From assembly GCA_031270945.1 (NCBI GenBank), contig JAISWZ010000143.1, forward strand, positions 1 to 64,000: 64,000 nucleotides of DNA. The letters are read 5' to 3'. The position numbers were made by a program, and so were the translations under genes. This document shows, piece by piece, positions 42,301 through 52,340 of the stretch; within the stretch, counting starts at the first letter, position 1; each line of letters starts with the position of its first letter. The notes beneath the pieces were generated by a model that was given only the letters and a program-made list of their open reading frames with translations, ran no database searches and had not been told where the DNA came from. Source of the DNA: Clostridiales bacterium. Lineage in GTDB: Bacteria > Bacillota > Clostridia > Lachnospirales > WQUN01.

Positions 42301-44350
42301 AGTGAGGTCGCAAGCGTCCAAGATCGGCCCTCTTCAATTGCGAGCCTTGTCAAAGGCCAACCCGGATACCCCGATTGGGGAGCTGGGTTTCAGTTTGTAC
42401 TGCATGGCGACACTCAGAAGCAATGGCATAAAAACAGCGGAGCCGCTTGCCGCGATGTGGGACGGGCTTTTGCCGGTCTTCAACAAGTACTCGACATCCA
42501 TCAAGGATGAGATGAGCCGCGCGGCCAAGTACCTGCATGAAATGTTTGCAGATAAGGCTGTGAGTGACGCTTCTGCGGAAGTCAAGCCTATCGAAGTCGC
42601 TCCGGTGAAGCCTATCGAAGACGCACCAGCGAAGCCAGTTGAAGTCGCTCCAGAGAAGCCTATCGAAGTCGCGCAGACAAAGCCTGTCGAAACGCCGCCA
42701 GCTAAGCCCATCGAAGTGGCGCAGACAAAGCCTGTTGAAACGCCGCCAACCAAGCCTGTCGAGGTTGCACAAGCCAAGCCCATCGAAGTCGCGCCGCCCA
42801 AGCCCGCCGCCCCTGATCCCGAAGCCCTAGCCAAGGCTGAAGAAGTGCGCTTGATGGTAGAGCGCATGGAGTGCCCGGTTTCCCTGCTTCTAAAAACCCT
42901 GCGCATGACAACGCCATTCGCGGAGCTTGAAAACATGAAGATTCGTGAGCTCTCGACTGCAAGAAGCGCTTTGCAGCAAGAGGGGATGAAGCTGATCAAG
43001 CTTGCCGGAACGGACATAAGAGGGAAGCTTTTGGCCCAGATCGATGAGATGCTTGAGATAGAAGAGAAATTTTCCGCCAGAGCCCTTGAGGCTTCGATTG
43101 ACTGGATCAAGTCCGGCAACGAAATCAAGAGCTTCAGCTTCGTATACTCATTCTGCGACAGGATGAAAGTGAAGATAAAAAGGCTTGAGTTTGATCCCTT
43201 GCTTGCCGTGTGCTACCACTACGGAAAGACTGGCCTAATAACTTTCGAAGAGGTGAGGGACTACTTCAAGCCAGCCAAGCATGGAGACGCGTTCTTGGCT
43301 CTAGCCACAAGCGTCCAGCTAAGCGACGCCTTCAGCCTGAGCTATGACTCAGCCAGAAAGGTCTTCCTGGAAGAAGAGCTTTCGATTGTGCAAAGCCTCC
43401 CGTCTTTTATAGAAGACGAGAAAGCCGCCTTGGAAAATGCGGGGATAAAGGCTAAGCCCCAAGCGCTCCAAAACGCGTTCAAGCGGCTGTACAAGAAAGG
43501 CAAAGACGTGCTCTACAAGCTCAAAGCCAAGCCTGAAGAGCTGTGCGAATACGCCATAGGCAAATGGCCGGATGGCTGGCTGACCCTAGAAGACTTCGGA
43601 AAGTTCAGGATATTCGCTGAAGGATTGGTTTACAAGGACATCCTCCTTCCCTCAAGCGACCAAGCCCTTTGGGACATGCTTTCTCCCTACAGCATGATCC
43701 ACGAAGGAATGCTGGTGTTCAAAAACAGCATAAGATCAGCTGATCTCAAGAGGCTTTGCAATGAGATGAAAAGCTGGGGCAATTTTGTCCTGCTTGAAAA
43801 CGCCCAAAAGAAAGCCAAGAAAATGTTCGTGGGCCCCCTGGCTGAGTCCAAGGAAATGCTTGCCAAAGCCCTTGAAGAGCATGCAGGAGCGCAGGTGGTA
43901 GGCGGTTACATCTGCTTTGAGCCATTGGGAGCGCTGTCAAAAAGAGCGGAAGCCTTTGTGGCAAAAAAAGTGATCGCCACCGAAGAAGAGCTCATGCAAG
44001 AATTCAAGGAATTTCCCAGAGAAGTGCTTGACGGCGCCTTGACTGGCGCGGCTTTTGTCAAAAAGAACGGCTGCTTCGCCTCAGGTGATCTGGCAGGAAG
44101 CCTAGGCAACGAGATCGCCCGAAACATCAAGCAGCTAGCTTCGATAGCCCCAGTCAACAAGGAAGCGCTGGCTGAGCATCTGACACTTGCCTATCCCAAG
44201 TTTGCGCTGCAAAAAGGCCTCTCTGGCTGCGACAAGATAATGGCGGCTGTATGCTTCGCATTTGACGGGTTCAAGATAAATGGAGATTGCCTGGAGATAG
44301 AAGGGCTGGAAGAGCGCAGGAATGTGATGGCGGTCGCGTTTGATGATTAA
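39341..44350 (+). CDS. Giant helix-hairpin-helix protein 2, about eight alpha-CTD-like units plus charged and Pro-rich linkers
   Basis: GGGGAGGAG RBS; repeated [hydrophobic]-G(I/V)-T-..-L units (ALLRNGIKTVEQLANM, AFARAGITTAGELSLL, ALTDVGVHTAFDLAQL, LLRNCDVRTVAELAAI, ALAQMGVTTAFDLA, TLRSNGIKTAEPLAAM). Confidence 0.8.
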   Translation: MSELVNRSRFSLESPLSELPVASRWMGELNSRGAYCIWQLLLLDNAQFSGLGLLTAATAKRHVTTELEKSKALSPSNLKLLFDSIPPARLERDAIAYLGPFGRKAPALEVVLVKDMANVLNSCEDKTELALCLHLLGLNYKSALFKSSKLFDPYGILSAEMDNEIVLFPCEMEAYYGMGFLNLARNSRIGNFEYLALYDAYCRRAESHDFLAAKNIIARYPTSMTHANAISRLQNDCEDLSPRAMAAVFLNYFSPVGDGFSRYGGNRDRTLAPTLSYEIQKGLHPKSRAPILQSDDTPIALMQSVAPQPELPVYQEPPKGKGPVFAEEHAPKKGSMVKFMLPASISEFTLVTELKLATSVQRALLRNGIKTVEQLANMDEKAIASIFYLYEEDEIEYTRSAVDIVRRTLQANATEYISLKISLSNNITTDKQAATVLPKALAARLASYGITKVSQIADDNICSWLLDAVANKDSVAEALNMEKIIRLIRSRIPGITAAFKHKLADEKAARTAPQTRLEQHAETIPEQDPKGPLNPLKRMFPNFDMSVYSIVQKNTPMPFFGVSVAHQKAFARAGITTAGELSLLTKDQLSLLKDYLFLTDAGVEALRRASAELYTKFQQDRLDEKENSYIPKTPDYGAVTHDTLISALGLTLSCEKALTDVGVHTAFDLAQLKDSAIQTLRLFRRGDEIAEEAKKASSSLQELFNAYKASLNKPVAEPVQPKAAPIKPPEEPPKPARKTEEIVPLKKFTKKQPDKTFDAQPETHVSTIGLQIKDILLLRNCDVRTVAELAAISKSQIAIVRANKSAIEADDVLDWKYVAMNILRKKELGYEPISPDTKLENIPGLGFPLAALAQMGVTTAFDLAYSPRMEKIATYVLSVKIRKEIVSASGSMRNLLQAMRDDEEKAAKKAKEPDFTDKVLREKAIQEQAAAKEREAKEQAAKEQAEKEQAAKELAAKAQAEIEQAAKDQAAKDQAAKPRAESIAQPIVRSQASKIGPLQLRALSKANPDTPIGELGFSLYCMATLRSNGIKTAEPLAAMWDGLLPVFNKYSTSIKDEMSRAAKYLHEMFADKAVSDASAEVKPIEVAPVKPIEDAPAKPVEVAPEKPIEVAQTKPVETPPAKPIEVAQTKPVETPPTKPVEVAQAKPIEVAPPKPAAPDPEALAKAEEVRLMVERMECPVSLLLKTLRMTTPFAELENMKIRELSTARSALQQEGMKLIKLAGTDIRGKLLAQIDEMLEIEEKFSARALEASIDWIKSGNEIKSFSFVYSFCDRMKVKIKRLEFDPLLAVCYHYGKTGLITFEEVRDYFKPAKHGDAFLALATSVQLSDAFSLSYDSARKVFLEEELSIVQSLPSFIEDEKAALENAGIKAKPQALQNAFKRLYKKGKDVLYKLKAKPEELCEYAIGKWPDGWLTLEDFGKFRIFAEGLVYKDILLPSSDQALWDMLSPYSMIHEGMLVFKNSIRSADLKRLCNEMKSWGNFVLLENAQKKAKKMFVGPLAESKEMLAKALEEHAGAQVVGGYICFEPLGALSKRAEAFVAKKVIATEEELMQEFKEFPREVLDGALTGAAFVKKNGCFASGDLAGSLGNEIARNIKQLASIAPVNKEALAEHLTLAYPKFALQKGLSGCDKIMAAVCFAFDGFKINGDCLEIEGLEERRNVMAVAFDD

Positions 44351-44511
44351 AAGAATGCCTTAAGCGATTGAAGCAAGAAACTTGAATAAAACTTGAAACA
44401 AACGCTTGAAGCAAAAGAACAAAAGATTAAAACAAAATCTTGAAGCGTAAAACAAAAGACTAAAACAAGACAAAATCGAAATGCAAGCCCAAAAGCCAAG
44501 AAATAAAACAA

Positions 44512-44543
44512 GAAAAAGCTCTGCCGGAGGCAGAGCTTTTTCT
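44512..44543 (+). terminator. Intrinsic terminator after HhH protein 2
   Basis: AAAAAGCTCTGCC-GGA-GGCAGAGCTTTTTC. Confidence 0.85.
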
Positions 44544-44873
44544 TTTGATCTTTGATCTTTTGGTTTTGAACTTTTTGTTTTTGATCTTTTTGTTTTTGAT
44601 CTTTTTGGTTTTGATCTTGTTGTTTTTGATATTTTGGTTTTTTTGAATGCTCTTTTAAATATGATCTTTTAAATATGCTCTTTTTGATTTTTGCTTTTTT
44701 AGTTTTTTGCTCTTTCAAGCTTTTGATTTTTTCGAGTTTCTGATCTTTTAGATTTTTTAGTTTCTAAATTTTTTTAAGCTTGCAAATTTCATGCTGACTA
44801 AGTTTAATGATTTCTAAGCTTTTCTATTTTAATCTAAATCATTCTGTATTAGTCCATATTAAGCCAAAAACCC

Positions 44874-47498
44874 TTAAGCCGCTTCCGAAGTGCTTGCCTT
44901 CACAGGCTTTGACCCTTCAACAGCGCGTGAGATGATCTTTTCGATCTCCACGAATGGGATGATTGCAACAGCCAGAAGGGTAGCGTATGAGAACAGGTCG
45001 AATGGCAGGGCTTGAAGCTTGAAGACATCGTTCAAGCCTGGGATGTAGACAACGGAGAATGTCAGGAAGATGGTGAGGATCATGGCGCCAACCAGGTACT
45101 TGTTAAAGGATTTGACTGAGAAAATCGACTTGGCTCTTGACCTGAGGTTGACGGAGTGGAAGATCTCGCTCAAGGACAAGGTAGTGAATGCCATGGTCAT
45201 GCCCAAGGTTTCCGAGTGCTGGTGGCCAATGTAGTAGGAGGCCAAGGTGAAAAGGGCTATCGCGACACCTTGCAGACAGACGTCAAAACCCATCCTGCCG
45301 CTGAAAATGCCCTCTTTTGCGTCTCTTGGGGGCTTCTTCATGGAGTCTGACTCAGCGTCTTCCATTCCCAGAGCCATTGCCGGGAAAGTGTCGGTTACAA
45401 GGTTGATCCAAAGGATGTGTATAGGGGCGAAAATGGTGCTTCCAAATATTGTGGCAATAAATATGGATACCACTTCGCTCAGGTTTGAAGCCAGAAGAAA
45501 CTGAATGGCCTTCAGGATGTTTTCGTAGATCCTGCGGCCTTCTTCAACGGCGTAGACTATTGTGGCAAAGTTGTCATCCGCTAGAACCATGTCGGCTGTG
45601 TTCTTGGTGACATCTGTCCCTGTTATGCCCATGCCGACGCCGATGTCGGCGCTTTTCAGGGCTGGGGCGTCATTTACGCCGTCCCCGGTCATGGCAGTGA
45701 CCTTGCCGCGCTTTTTCCAAGCGCTGACTATCCTGACTTTGTGCTCAGGCTGAACCCTGGCGTAAACTGATATATTTTCTATGTCTTTTTCAAACTCGGA
45801 GTCTGACATCTTTGAAAGCTCTGATCCAGTCACAGCCTTTTGCCCTTCGGCGAGGACTCCCAGCTCCTTGGCAATGGCCATGGCGGTGTTCTTGTGGTCT
45901 CCTGTTATCATGACCACTTTCATGCCAGCGCTCTTGCACTCGTCAACTGCGGGCTTGACTTCCGGACGGACAGGATCTATCATTCCAGCCAACCCAACAA
46001 AGGTAAGCTTGGTTTCCAGGCTTTCAGGCGATTGGTCAGTCGGCAGGGCCTTGTAGGGCCTTGTGGCGGCCGCAAGCACACGAAGAGCCTTGTCTGCCAT
46101 GCCTTGGTTCGCGTTTGTGATCTCGGTCTTAAGGCTTGCCGTCAATGGAACAGGCTTGCCGTCTTTTATGGCCAGTTCGCAGCAAGCGAGAACCTCGTCA
46201 GTCGCGCCTTTTGTGTATTGGATGAAGGTTCCGTCTGGCTGGGAGTGGATTGTCGACATCATCTTCCTGACAGAATCAAACGGCGCCTCTCCAGCCCTGG
46301 GAGTAAGCTTCTCCTGCTCAGCCTTTGGCTTTGCCAGCTTCTCCGCGTACTTCACCAGCCCGATCTCCGTGGGCTCTCCTACATAATCCCCAGTCTCTCC
46401 GATCTCCGCGTCATTGCAAAGGAGCATGGCCATTGCCAGATCCTTCTCGCTTCCGTAGTGATCAGTGACTGTCATTTTGTTCTGGGTCAGGGTTCCTGTC
46501 TTGTCAGAGCAGATCACTTGGGCGCAACCCAAGGTCTCAACTGCTGTAAGCCTTCTTATTATGGAGTTGCGCTTGCTCATCTTTGTCACGCCTATAGAGA
46601 GCAGGACTGTCACAACAACAACCAGCCCTTCAGGTATGGCCGCGACAGCAAGGCTAACAGCGGAAAGCAAAAGCTCAAATATGTGCTCTCCTGTGAAGTC
46701 CCCTCCGCGAAATAGGCTGAAAACAAATATGAACGCGCAGATCCCAAGCACCAGAATGCTTAAGATCTTGCTCAATGACGCCAGCTTCACTTGAAGCGGG
46801 GTCTTGTCTTCGTCTGTCTGGGAAAGCATGTTGGCGATCTTTCCCATCTCTGTTTCCATTCCAGTGCCAATGAGAACGCCCGCTCCGCGTCCGTAGACCA
46901 CGTTTGTTCCCATGTATGCCATGTTGAAGCGCTCGCCAAGTGGAGTCTCGCCTGACTCAGCCACTATCGTCCCGCTTATCTTCTCAACCGCGACAGATTC
47001 GCCGGTTAGAGCCGCCTCTTCTATCTTCAGGCTTGCCGACTCTATTATCCTCATGTCAGCAGGAACAGAATCCCCTGCTTCCAAAAGAACTATGTCGCCT
47101 TTCACCAGGTCTTCAGTTTTGACGTGCGCCACCGCGCCGCCCCTGCGAACCTTCGCTGTCGGGGCCGACATCCGCTGCAGAGCCTCAATCGCCTTTTCAG
47201 CCTTGCTTTCCTGCACTACGCCCAATACCGCGTTTAGCAAGACAACAATGAGTATTATCACCATGTCCGCTATCTCGCCGGAAGCGCCTGATATGATTGC
47301 GGCGACAATCAGGACTGCCACCATAGGATCCTTCATTTGCTCAAAAAACTTGAGCGCCAAAGGCTTTTTCTTCCCCTGCTCAAGCCTGTTCTTGCCGTCG
47401 GCCTCAAGCCGCCTCGCCGCCTCATCGGGAGCTAGGCCGTCATTTGAACTGTTGTGGTACGCAAGCACCGTATCCGCTTGCTCAAAGTAATGCTCCAT
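44874..47498 (-). CDS. Calcium-translocating P-type ATPase
   Basis: ICSDKTGTLTQNKMTV, TGDGVNDAPALKSADIGVGMG, ALTGESVAVEK; start MEHYFEQADTVLAYH with GGGAGG upstream, inside the longer listed ORF. Confidence 0.95.
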   Translation of the reverse strand: MEHYFEQADTVLAYHNSSNDGLAPDEAARRLEADGKNRLEQGKKKPLALKFFEQMKDPMVAVLIVAAIISGASGEIADMVIILIVVLLNAVLGVVQESKAEKAIEALQRMSAPTAKVRRGGAVAHVKTEDLVKGDIVLLEAGDSVPADMRIIESASLKIEEAALTGESVAVEKISGTIVAESGETPLGERFNMAYMGTNVVYGRGAGVLIGTGMETEMGKIANMLSQTDEDKTPLQVKLASLSKILSILVLGICAFIFVFSLFRGGDFTGEHIFELLLSAVSLAVAAIPEGLVVVVTVLLSIGVTKMSKRNSIIRRLTAVETLGCAQVICSDKTGTLTQNKMTVTDHYGSEKDLAMAMLLCNDAEIGETGDYVGEPTEIGLVKYAEKLAKPKAEQEKLTPRAGEAPFDSVRKMMSTIHSQPDGTFIQYTKGATDEVLACCELAIKDGKPVPLTASLKTEITNANQGMADKALRVLAAATRPYKALPTDQSPESLETKLTFVGLAGMIDPVRPEVKPAVDECKSAGMKVVMITGDHKNTAMAIAKELGVLAEGQKAVTGSELSKMSDSEFEKDIENISVYARVQPEHKVRIVSAWKKRGKVTAMTGDGVNDAPALKSADIGVGMGITGTDVTKNTADMVLADDNFATIVYAVEEGRRIYENILKAIQFLLASNLSEVVSIFIATIFGSTIFAPIHILWINLVTDTFPAMALGMEDAESDSMKKPPRDAKEGIFSGRMGFDVCLQGVAIALFTLASYYIGHQHSETLGMTMAFTTLSLSEIFHSVNLRSRAKSIFSVKSFNKYLVGAMILTIFLTFSVVYIPGLNDVFKLQALPFDLFSYATLLAVAIIPFVEIEKIISRAVEGSKPVKASTSEAA

Positions 47499-48424
47499 TT
47501 TTTCCTCCCTTGCCAAAACGGCTGTGCCCTCTTGGCGGGCTTTCAACGGGCGAACCCGATGATTAAAATTTGTTGCTATAGATAATTCTTTGCTCTATAG
47601 CTGAAGAAAATACCTGTAATTCTAAGGATTGAGCAATGCTCGACGCTTTGCGCAAAGCGGCAAAGCGGGGCTTGAGTTTTGGGCTTTGATCATATGTGGG
47701 AATAAAAGCATATCCACTATTGCCGAAAAGTGATATCCGGGGACGAGGGTGTAAAACAAAACATATAAGGCTTATGTGCACAACTTGGCGCAAGCCCGAC
47801 ATGCGGCTCATCCCCCAGCTTTTCGCCAGGATGCGCTTTAAATACAGGTGGCGCTGCCTCCTAGGGCGGCACGCCTTTTGGTTATGCATATCCCCGCAGA
47901 ATCCAGGCTATGCACTAGGTCGGTTTCGGCCTATATCGTAATCATCTCCAATGCAGTGTATTCGCTTTGCGCTTGCCATATGCTCGCGAGAAAAGCTCGC
48001 AAATATAGCCTGGCAGGCGCGTCCAAGCGCTTGGCGTAATGCGAACTGCTTTTTGCAGCCGTTTCCAGCAGATTATATCAAAATGGCACAAGCGTGTCAA
48101 TGCCAGCGGGCCTGGTGACCAGGCCGAGCTTTGCCGCGCGCGAAGCCAAGCCAAAGATTTAAAGATCCTTGATTTATGTGGTTTTGACCGCTTTATCTAA
48201 ATTTTACACAAACTATACGCCCCAATGCTTACACTGGCGCCAGGAATGCTGTATATTGATTGTGCGAGGGGAACGAGAGAAGCGAAAAAGATCCAAAGCT
48301 TGGCAAGCCTGTTCCCAAGGCCCGCAAAGCCACTGGATTGCGGCTCTCGGTGCCCGGAGGGCGTTCCCTGAAGCAAGGAATTAGGGGCTTGTTTGGAGAA
48401 ATCCGCAAGCGCAAGTTTAACGGA

Positions 48425-48620
48425 AGATCAAAGGAAAGACCAAAAAGAAGGCTGGAAAAGCAAGACCAAAAAGGCTGGAAAAGAAAGACCTAAAAGAAGG
48501 CTGGAAGAGAAAGACCAAAAAGAAGGCTGTAAGAGAAAGACCAAAAAGAAGGCTGGAAGAGCAAGACCAAAAAGAAAGATCAAAAAGCAAGACCAAAAGC
48601 AAGACCCAAAGCATGGCCAA
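48425..48620. repeat. Tandem 26-bp repeat (AAAGACCAAAAAGAAGGCTGGAAGAG) upstream of pstS
   Basis: Regular units at 48484, 48510, 48536, 48562 with degenerate units on both sides. Confidence 0.9.
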
Positions 48621-48679
48621 ACAGAAAGCCAAGACAGAAAGAGCGTCTAACCAAGCAAAATCACTCAGGGGGGTTAATT

Positions 48680-49531
48680 ATGAAAAAGGCAATAGCAATA
48701 CTGGCAGCGCTGCTTATGGCGGCAAGTCTTGCAAGCTGCGCCAACACGCCTGCTGACGCAGCCCAGCCAGCGCTTTCGGGCACTGTCAAGACCGGAGGCT
48801 CAACGTCTGTTGAAAGCGTCATGACGGCGCTCATCTACCAGTTCCAAGAAAACAACAGGTCAGTTACAGTCAACTATGAAATGAACGGATCGGGAGACGG
48901 AATCAAAAACACGATATCCGGGCTTTACGAGATAGGCCACTCATCCAGGGAACTGAAGACGGATGGGTCTGAGAGCGGGCTTGACGCCGTTGCGTACGCC
49001 ATTGACGGCATAGCGATAATAGTCAACAAGGCTAACACAACACAGACTTTGACAAAGGATCAGGTAAAGGGCATCTACACCGGGGCTATCACAAGCTGGA
49101 GCGAGGTTGGCGGGCAAGACGCGCTGATCACAGTAGTAACAAGGGAAGAAGGATCTGGAACCAGGTCTGCGTTTGCTGAGATAATTGGGCTTGAGAAAAG
49201 CGGCGATGATTCAACCGCCATTGTCAGCTACGCCGCCGTCTCCGACAGCACTGGGGCGGTTCAGACCACAGTTTCCCAAAACCCGGACGCGATTGGCTAC
49301 ATCTCGTTTTCTGAGGTGGATGCGAACCAGGTAAACACGGTGCAGTACGAAGGGGTCACAGTTTCTTCTGACTCCCTGAAAGATGGCACCTACAAGCTTA
49401 AGCGCGAGTTTTACCTTGTCACAAAGCAGGGGGCAACCCTCACTCCAGCCGCCCAGGCGTTCAAGGATTATGTGCTGGGAACGGATGGGCAGAAGATAGT
49501 AGGAGAGAAGAAGCTTTTGCCGATTAAGTAA
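48680..49531 (+). CDS. pstS: Phosphate ABC transporter substrate-binding lipoprotein
   Basis: LASCAN lipobox; GGSTSVESVMTALIYQF; VVTREEGSGTRSAFAE; gene order. Confidence 0.95.
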   Translation: MKKAIAILAALLMAASLASCANTPADAAQPALSGTVKTGGSTSVESVMTALIYQFQENNRSVTVNYEMNGSGDGIKNTISGLYEIGHSSRELKTDGSESGLDAVAYAIDGIAIIVNKANTTQTLTKDQVKGIYTGAITSWSEVGGQDALITVVTREEGSGTRSAFAEIIGLEKSGDDSTAIVSYAAVSDSTGAVQTTVSQNPDAIGYISFSEVDANQVNTVQYEGVTVSSDSLKDGTYKLKREFYLVTKQGATLTPAAQAFKDYVLGTDGQKIVGEKKLLPIK

Positions 49532-49790
49532 TAAGGGTAGCGGTTTTCAAGATTTAGCCATTGGTAGTTGCTATTCTAGCAGCAAAACCAAGCTTTCGCG
49601 CTCTTTAAAAGTGATTGCTCACGCTCTTAAATATGGCATCGCACTTGTATTTTTCAAAAGCGTCACGCTCTTAAAAAATAGGCATCTCACGCAAACTCTT
49701 TAAAAACCGCAATCATTTTTCACTTATATCATTTCGGCTTTTCAAGGCAAGGCTGACCCTAAAATCAGCCTTGCCACAGGAGGGATTTTC

Positions 49791-50720
49791 TTGACAAGCT
49801 CTGCTGCCGCTGACGCGGCGAAGGAAGGATTCAGCATACGCCAGCGAAGGCGGAGCGGGCAGGCGCTTGAGGGCGCCATGCACTGCGTGTTCCTGGTTTG
49901 CGGGCTGTCAGCCGTCGCAAGCGTGGCGTTCATATGCATACACGTGGCAGTGTCAGGCTGGCCTATCATAGCCAAGTACGGGTTGGACTTCCTTTTGGGC
50001 CAGTCCTGGAACCCGGGGAACTCCCAGTTCGGGGTTCTTCCGATGATCACAGCCTCGGTGGCGGCTACTGCAGCCGCAATGGTTGTGGCTCTTCCGTCAG
50101 GGGTGCTGGCGGCTGTTTTCCTGGCGAAGATAGCGCCTGACAGGGTTTCTGCGGTATTGAGAACATTCGTTGATCTTTTGTCCGGCATACCTTCGGTTGT
50201 ATACGGGCTTCTTGGAGCGATACTTATCGTTCCCAAGATATTTAAGATCCAAAGCGCGGCTGGGCTTCCAGCCGGAGGGTCGCTTTTGGCGGCCGCTATC
50301 ATGCTTGCGATCATGATTCTTCCAACCATAATAAGCGTCTCAGAGACAGCTCTGCGGGCTGTTCCAAAGCAATATGAAGATGCGTCCCTTGCCCTTGGGG
50401 CGACCAAATTGCAGTGCGTGTTCAAGACTACGATACCTGCGGCCAAGAGCGGGATTACCGCCGGGATGGCCTTGGGTATAGGCAGGGCGGCTGGAGAAGC
50501 CATGGCTGTTATGATGGTCGCTGGAAACGCGGCGATCATGCCGTCTTTGCTAAAGCCTGCCAGGCTTTTGACAGCCTCGATTCCAATAGAGTGGGCCTAC
50601 TCAAGCGGGGTGCACAGGGAAGCGCTGTACGGGATAGGGCTTGTCCTTTTTGTCTTTATAATGGCGCTGAACATTACGGTTAGAAGGATCATGAAAAAGG
50701 GGGCTGGCCAGGGTGAGTAG
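49791..50720 (+). CDS. pstC: Phosphate ABC transporter permease PstC
   Basis: LLSGIPSVVYGLLGA, ETALRAVPKQYEDASLALGATK; AGGAGG before TTG 49791. Confidence 0.95.
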   Translation: MTSSAAADAAKEGFSIRQRRRSGQALEGAMHCVFLVCGLSAVASVAFICIHVAVSGWPIIAKYGLDFLLGQSWNPGNSQFGVLPMITASVAATAAAMVVALPSGVLAAVFLAKIAPDRVSAVLRTFVDLLSGIPSVVYGLLGAILIVPKIFKIQSAAGLPAGGSLLAAAIMLAIMILPTIISVSETALRAVPKQYEDASLALGATKLQCVFKTTIPAAKSGITAGMALGIGRAAGEAMAVMMVAGNAAIMPSLLKPARLLTASIPIEWAYSSGVHREALYGIGLVLFVFIMALNITVRRIMKKGAGQGE

Positions 50721-51588
50721 CGAAGCCATCTTCTCGGTGAAAGTCAAGAGAAAGAGGCCCCTTGAAACGCTGGGGTTTGGGCTGATAGCGGCTGTGGCCT
50801 TGGGGGTTGCCGCTCTGGTCGTCTACTTTGTCATATACATCCTGGCAAGGGGCATACCAGCTCTCAACATCAGGTTCCTGACTACAGCGGAAAACCCGAT
50901 CCTTGAGACGATAGGCATATTTCCTAGCATAGTCAACACGCTGTACATCATATTCTTCTCCCTTTTGATCTCGGTTCCAATAGGCGTCGGAGGGGCGGTT
51001 TACCTGAGCGAGTACGCCACGGATAGGCGGGTCGCTGACGCGATAGAGTTTGCGGCTGAAGTCCTTTCAGGAATACCGTCCATACTGTACGGCGTGTTCG
51101 GATATGTCTTCTTCTGCCTTGCGCTTGGAATGGGAGTTTCTTTGCTGTCAGGATCCCTGACGCTGTCCGTTATGGCCTTGCCTGTAATAATGCGCACGAC
51201 CCAAGAGGCGCTTCGCACTGTGCCAAAGGCGTACAGGGAAGGCGCGCTGGGCCTGGGGGCCGGGAAATGGAGAATAATTAGGACCATACTTCTCCCTTGC
51301 TCCCTTAAAGGGGTCTTGACTGGAATGATCCTGGCCACAGGAAGAATGGTGGGAGAAAGCGCGGCGCTTTTGCTCGTGGCTGGCGGAAGCGCAATGTACA
51401 TGCCAAGGGGAACCGTATTCAACCAGATGGCGGCGTCAGGATCAACGCTCTCGGTTGAGCTGTACCGCTACGCTTACTCCAGGGGGGACAACAGCACAGC
51501 TTTTGGCATTGCGGCAGTGCTCATAATCATATCAGGCGCCTTGAACCTGACAGTGCGCTTTATGGCAGGGAGGCTAGGCAAAGCATGA
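50713..51588 (+). CDS. pstA: Phosphate ABC transporter permease PstA
   Basis: [42 protein letters not shown]. Confidence 0.95.
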   Translation: MSSEAIFSVKVKRKRPLETLGFGLIAAVALGVAALVVYFVIYILARGIPALNIRFLTTAENPILETIGIFPSIVNTLYIIFFSLLISVPIGVGGAVYLSEYATDRRVADAIEFAAEVLSGIPSILYGVFGYVFFCLALGMGVSLLSGSLTLSVMALPVIMRTTQEALRTVPKAYREGALGLGAGKWRIIRTILLPCSLKGVLTGMILATGRMVGESAALLLVAGGSAMYMPRGTVFNQMAASGSTLSVELYRYAYSRGDNSTAFGIAAVLIIISGALNLTVRFMAGRLGKA

Positions 51589-52340
51589 ACTCGAAGCTTT
51601 ACGCCAAAGACCTGCGCGTCTACTTTGGAACAGCCCAGGCGATAAAAGGGGTCTCCATGGAAGTGCCAAACAACCGCATAACAGCCCTCATAGGCCCCTC
51701 GGGGTGCGGGAAGTCAACTTTCCTCAAGGCGCTAAACCGCATGCATGACACAGTGCCAACTGCCAGGATAACAGGAGAGGTTGTGCTGGACGGAGAGGAC
51801 ATCTACAGCAAAGGCGTGGATGTGACAGCTCTAAGGAAAAAAGTGGGCATGATCTTCCAGAGCCCAAACCCGTTCCCCATGAGCGTATATGACAACATAG
51901 CCTATGGGCCCAGGATACACGGGACAAAGAAGAAGCAGGATCTTGACCTGATAGTGGAAAAGAGCCTGAAGGACGCCGCGATCTGGGACGAGGTGAAAGA
52001 CAGGCTGAAAAAGTCCGCCCTAGGCCTCTCAGGCGGCCAGCAGCAGAGGCTTTGCATAGCTCGCGCCTTGGCGGCGCAGCCGGAGGTTCTCCTAATGGAT
52101 GAGCCGACATCAGCCCTTGATCCAATTTCAACCTCGAAGATAGAAGAGCTGGCCATGCTCCTCAAAGAGCGCTATTCGATAGTGATAGTAACGCACAACA
52201 TGCAGCAGGCCGCCCGAATCTCTGACTATACCGCCTTTTTCCTCCTAGGGGAGCTAGTTGAGAGAGACGAGGCGGGAACCATTTTTTCAAGCCCAAGCGA
52301 CAAGCGGACAGAGGCGTATATCACAGGCAGGTTTGGCTGA
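51585..52340 (+). CDS. pstB: Phosphate ABC transporter ATP-binding protein PstB
   Basis: [53 protein letters not shown]. Confidence 0.97.
   Translation: MNSKLYAKDLRVYFGTAQAIKGVSMEVPNNRITALIGPSGCGKSTFLKALNRMHDTVPTARITGEVVLDGEDIYSKGVDVTALRKKVGMIFQSPNPFPMSVYDNIAYGPRIHGTKKKQDLDLIVEKSLKDAAIWDEVKDRLKKSALGLSGGQQQRLCIARALAAQPEVLLMDEPTSALDPISTSKIEELAMLLKERYSIVIVTHNMQQAARISDYTAFFLLGELVERDEAGTIFSSPSDKRTEAYITGRFG

Noticed and set aside
42005-42353. Minus-strand ORFs rich in FGLLFCRLLF / LRPVLWRLALFRL
   Set aside because: Antisense of the AKEQ-type charged linker in HhH protein 2.
48200-48235. Possible Pho box (TTTACA ... CTTACA) upstream of pstS
   Set aside because: The two half sites are 25 bp apart, not the roughly 11-bp periodicity expected for PhoP/PhoB direct repeats, and the taxon's box is unknown.
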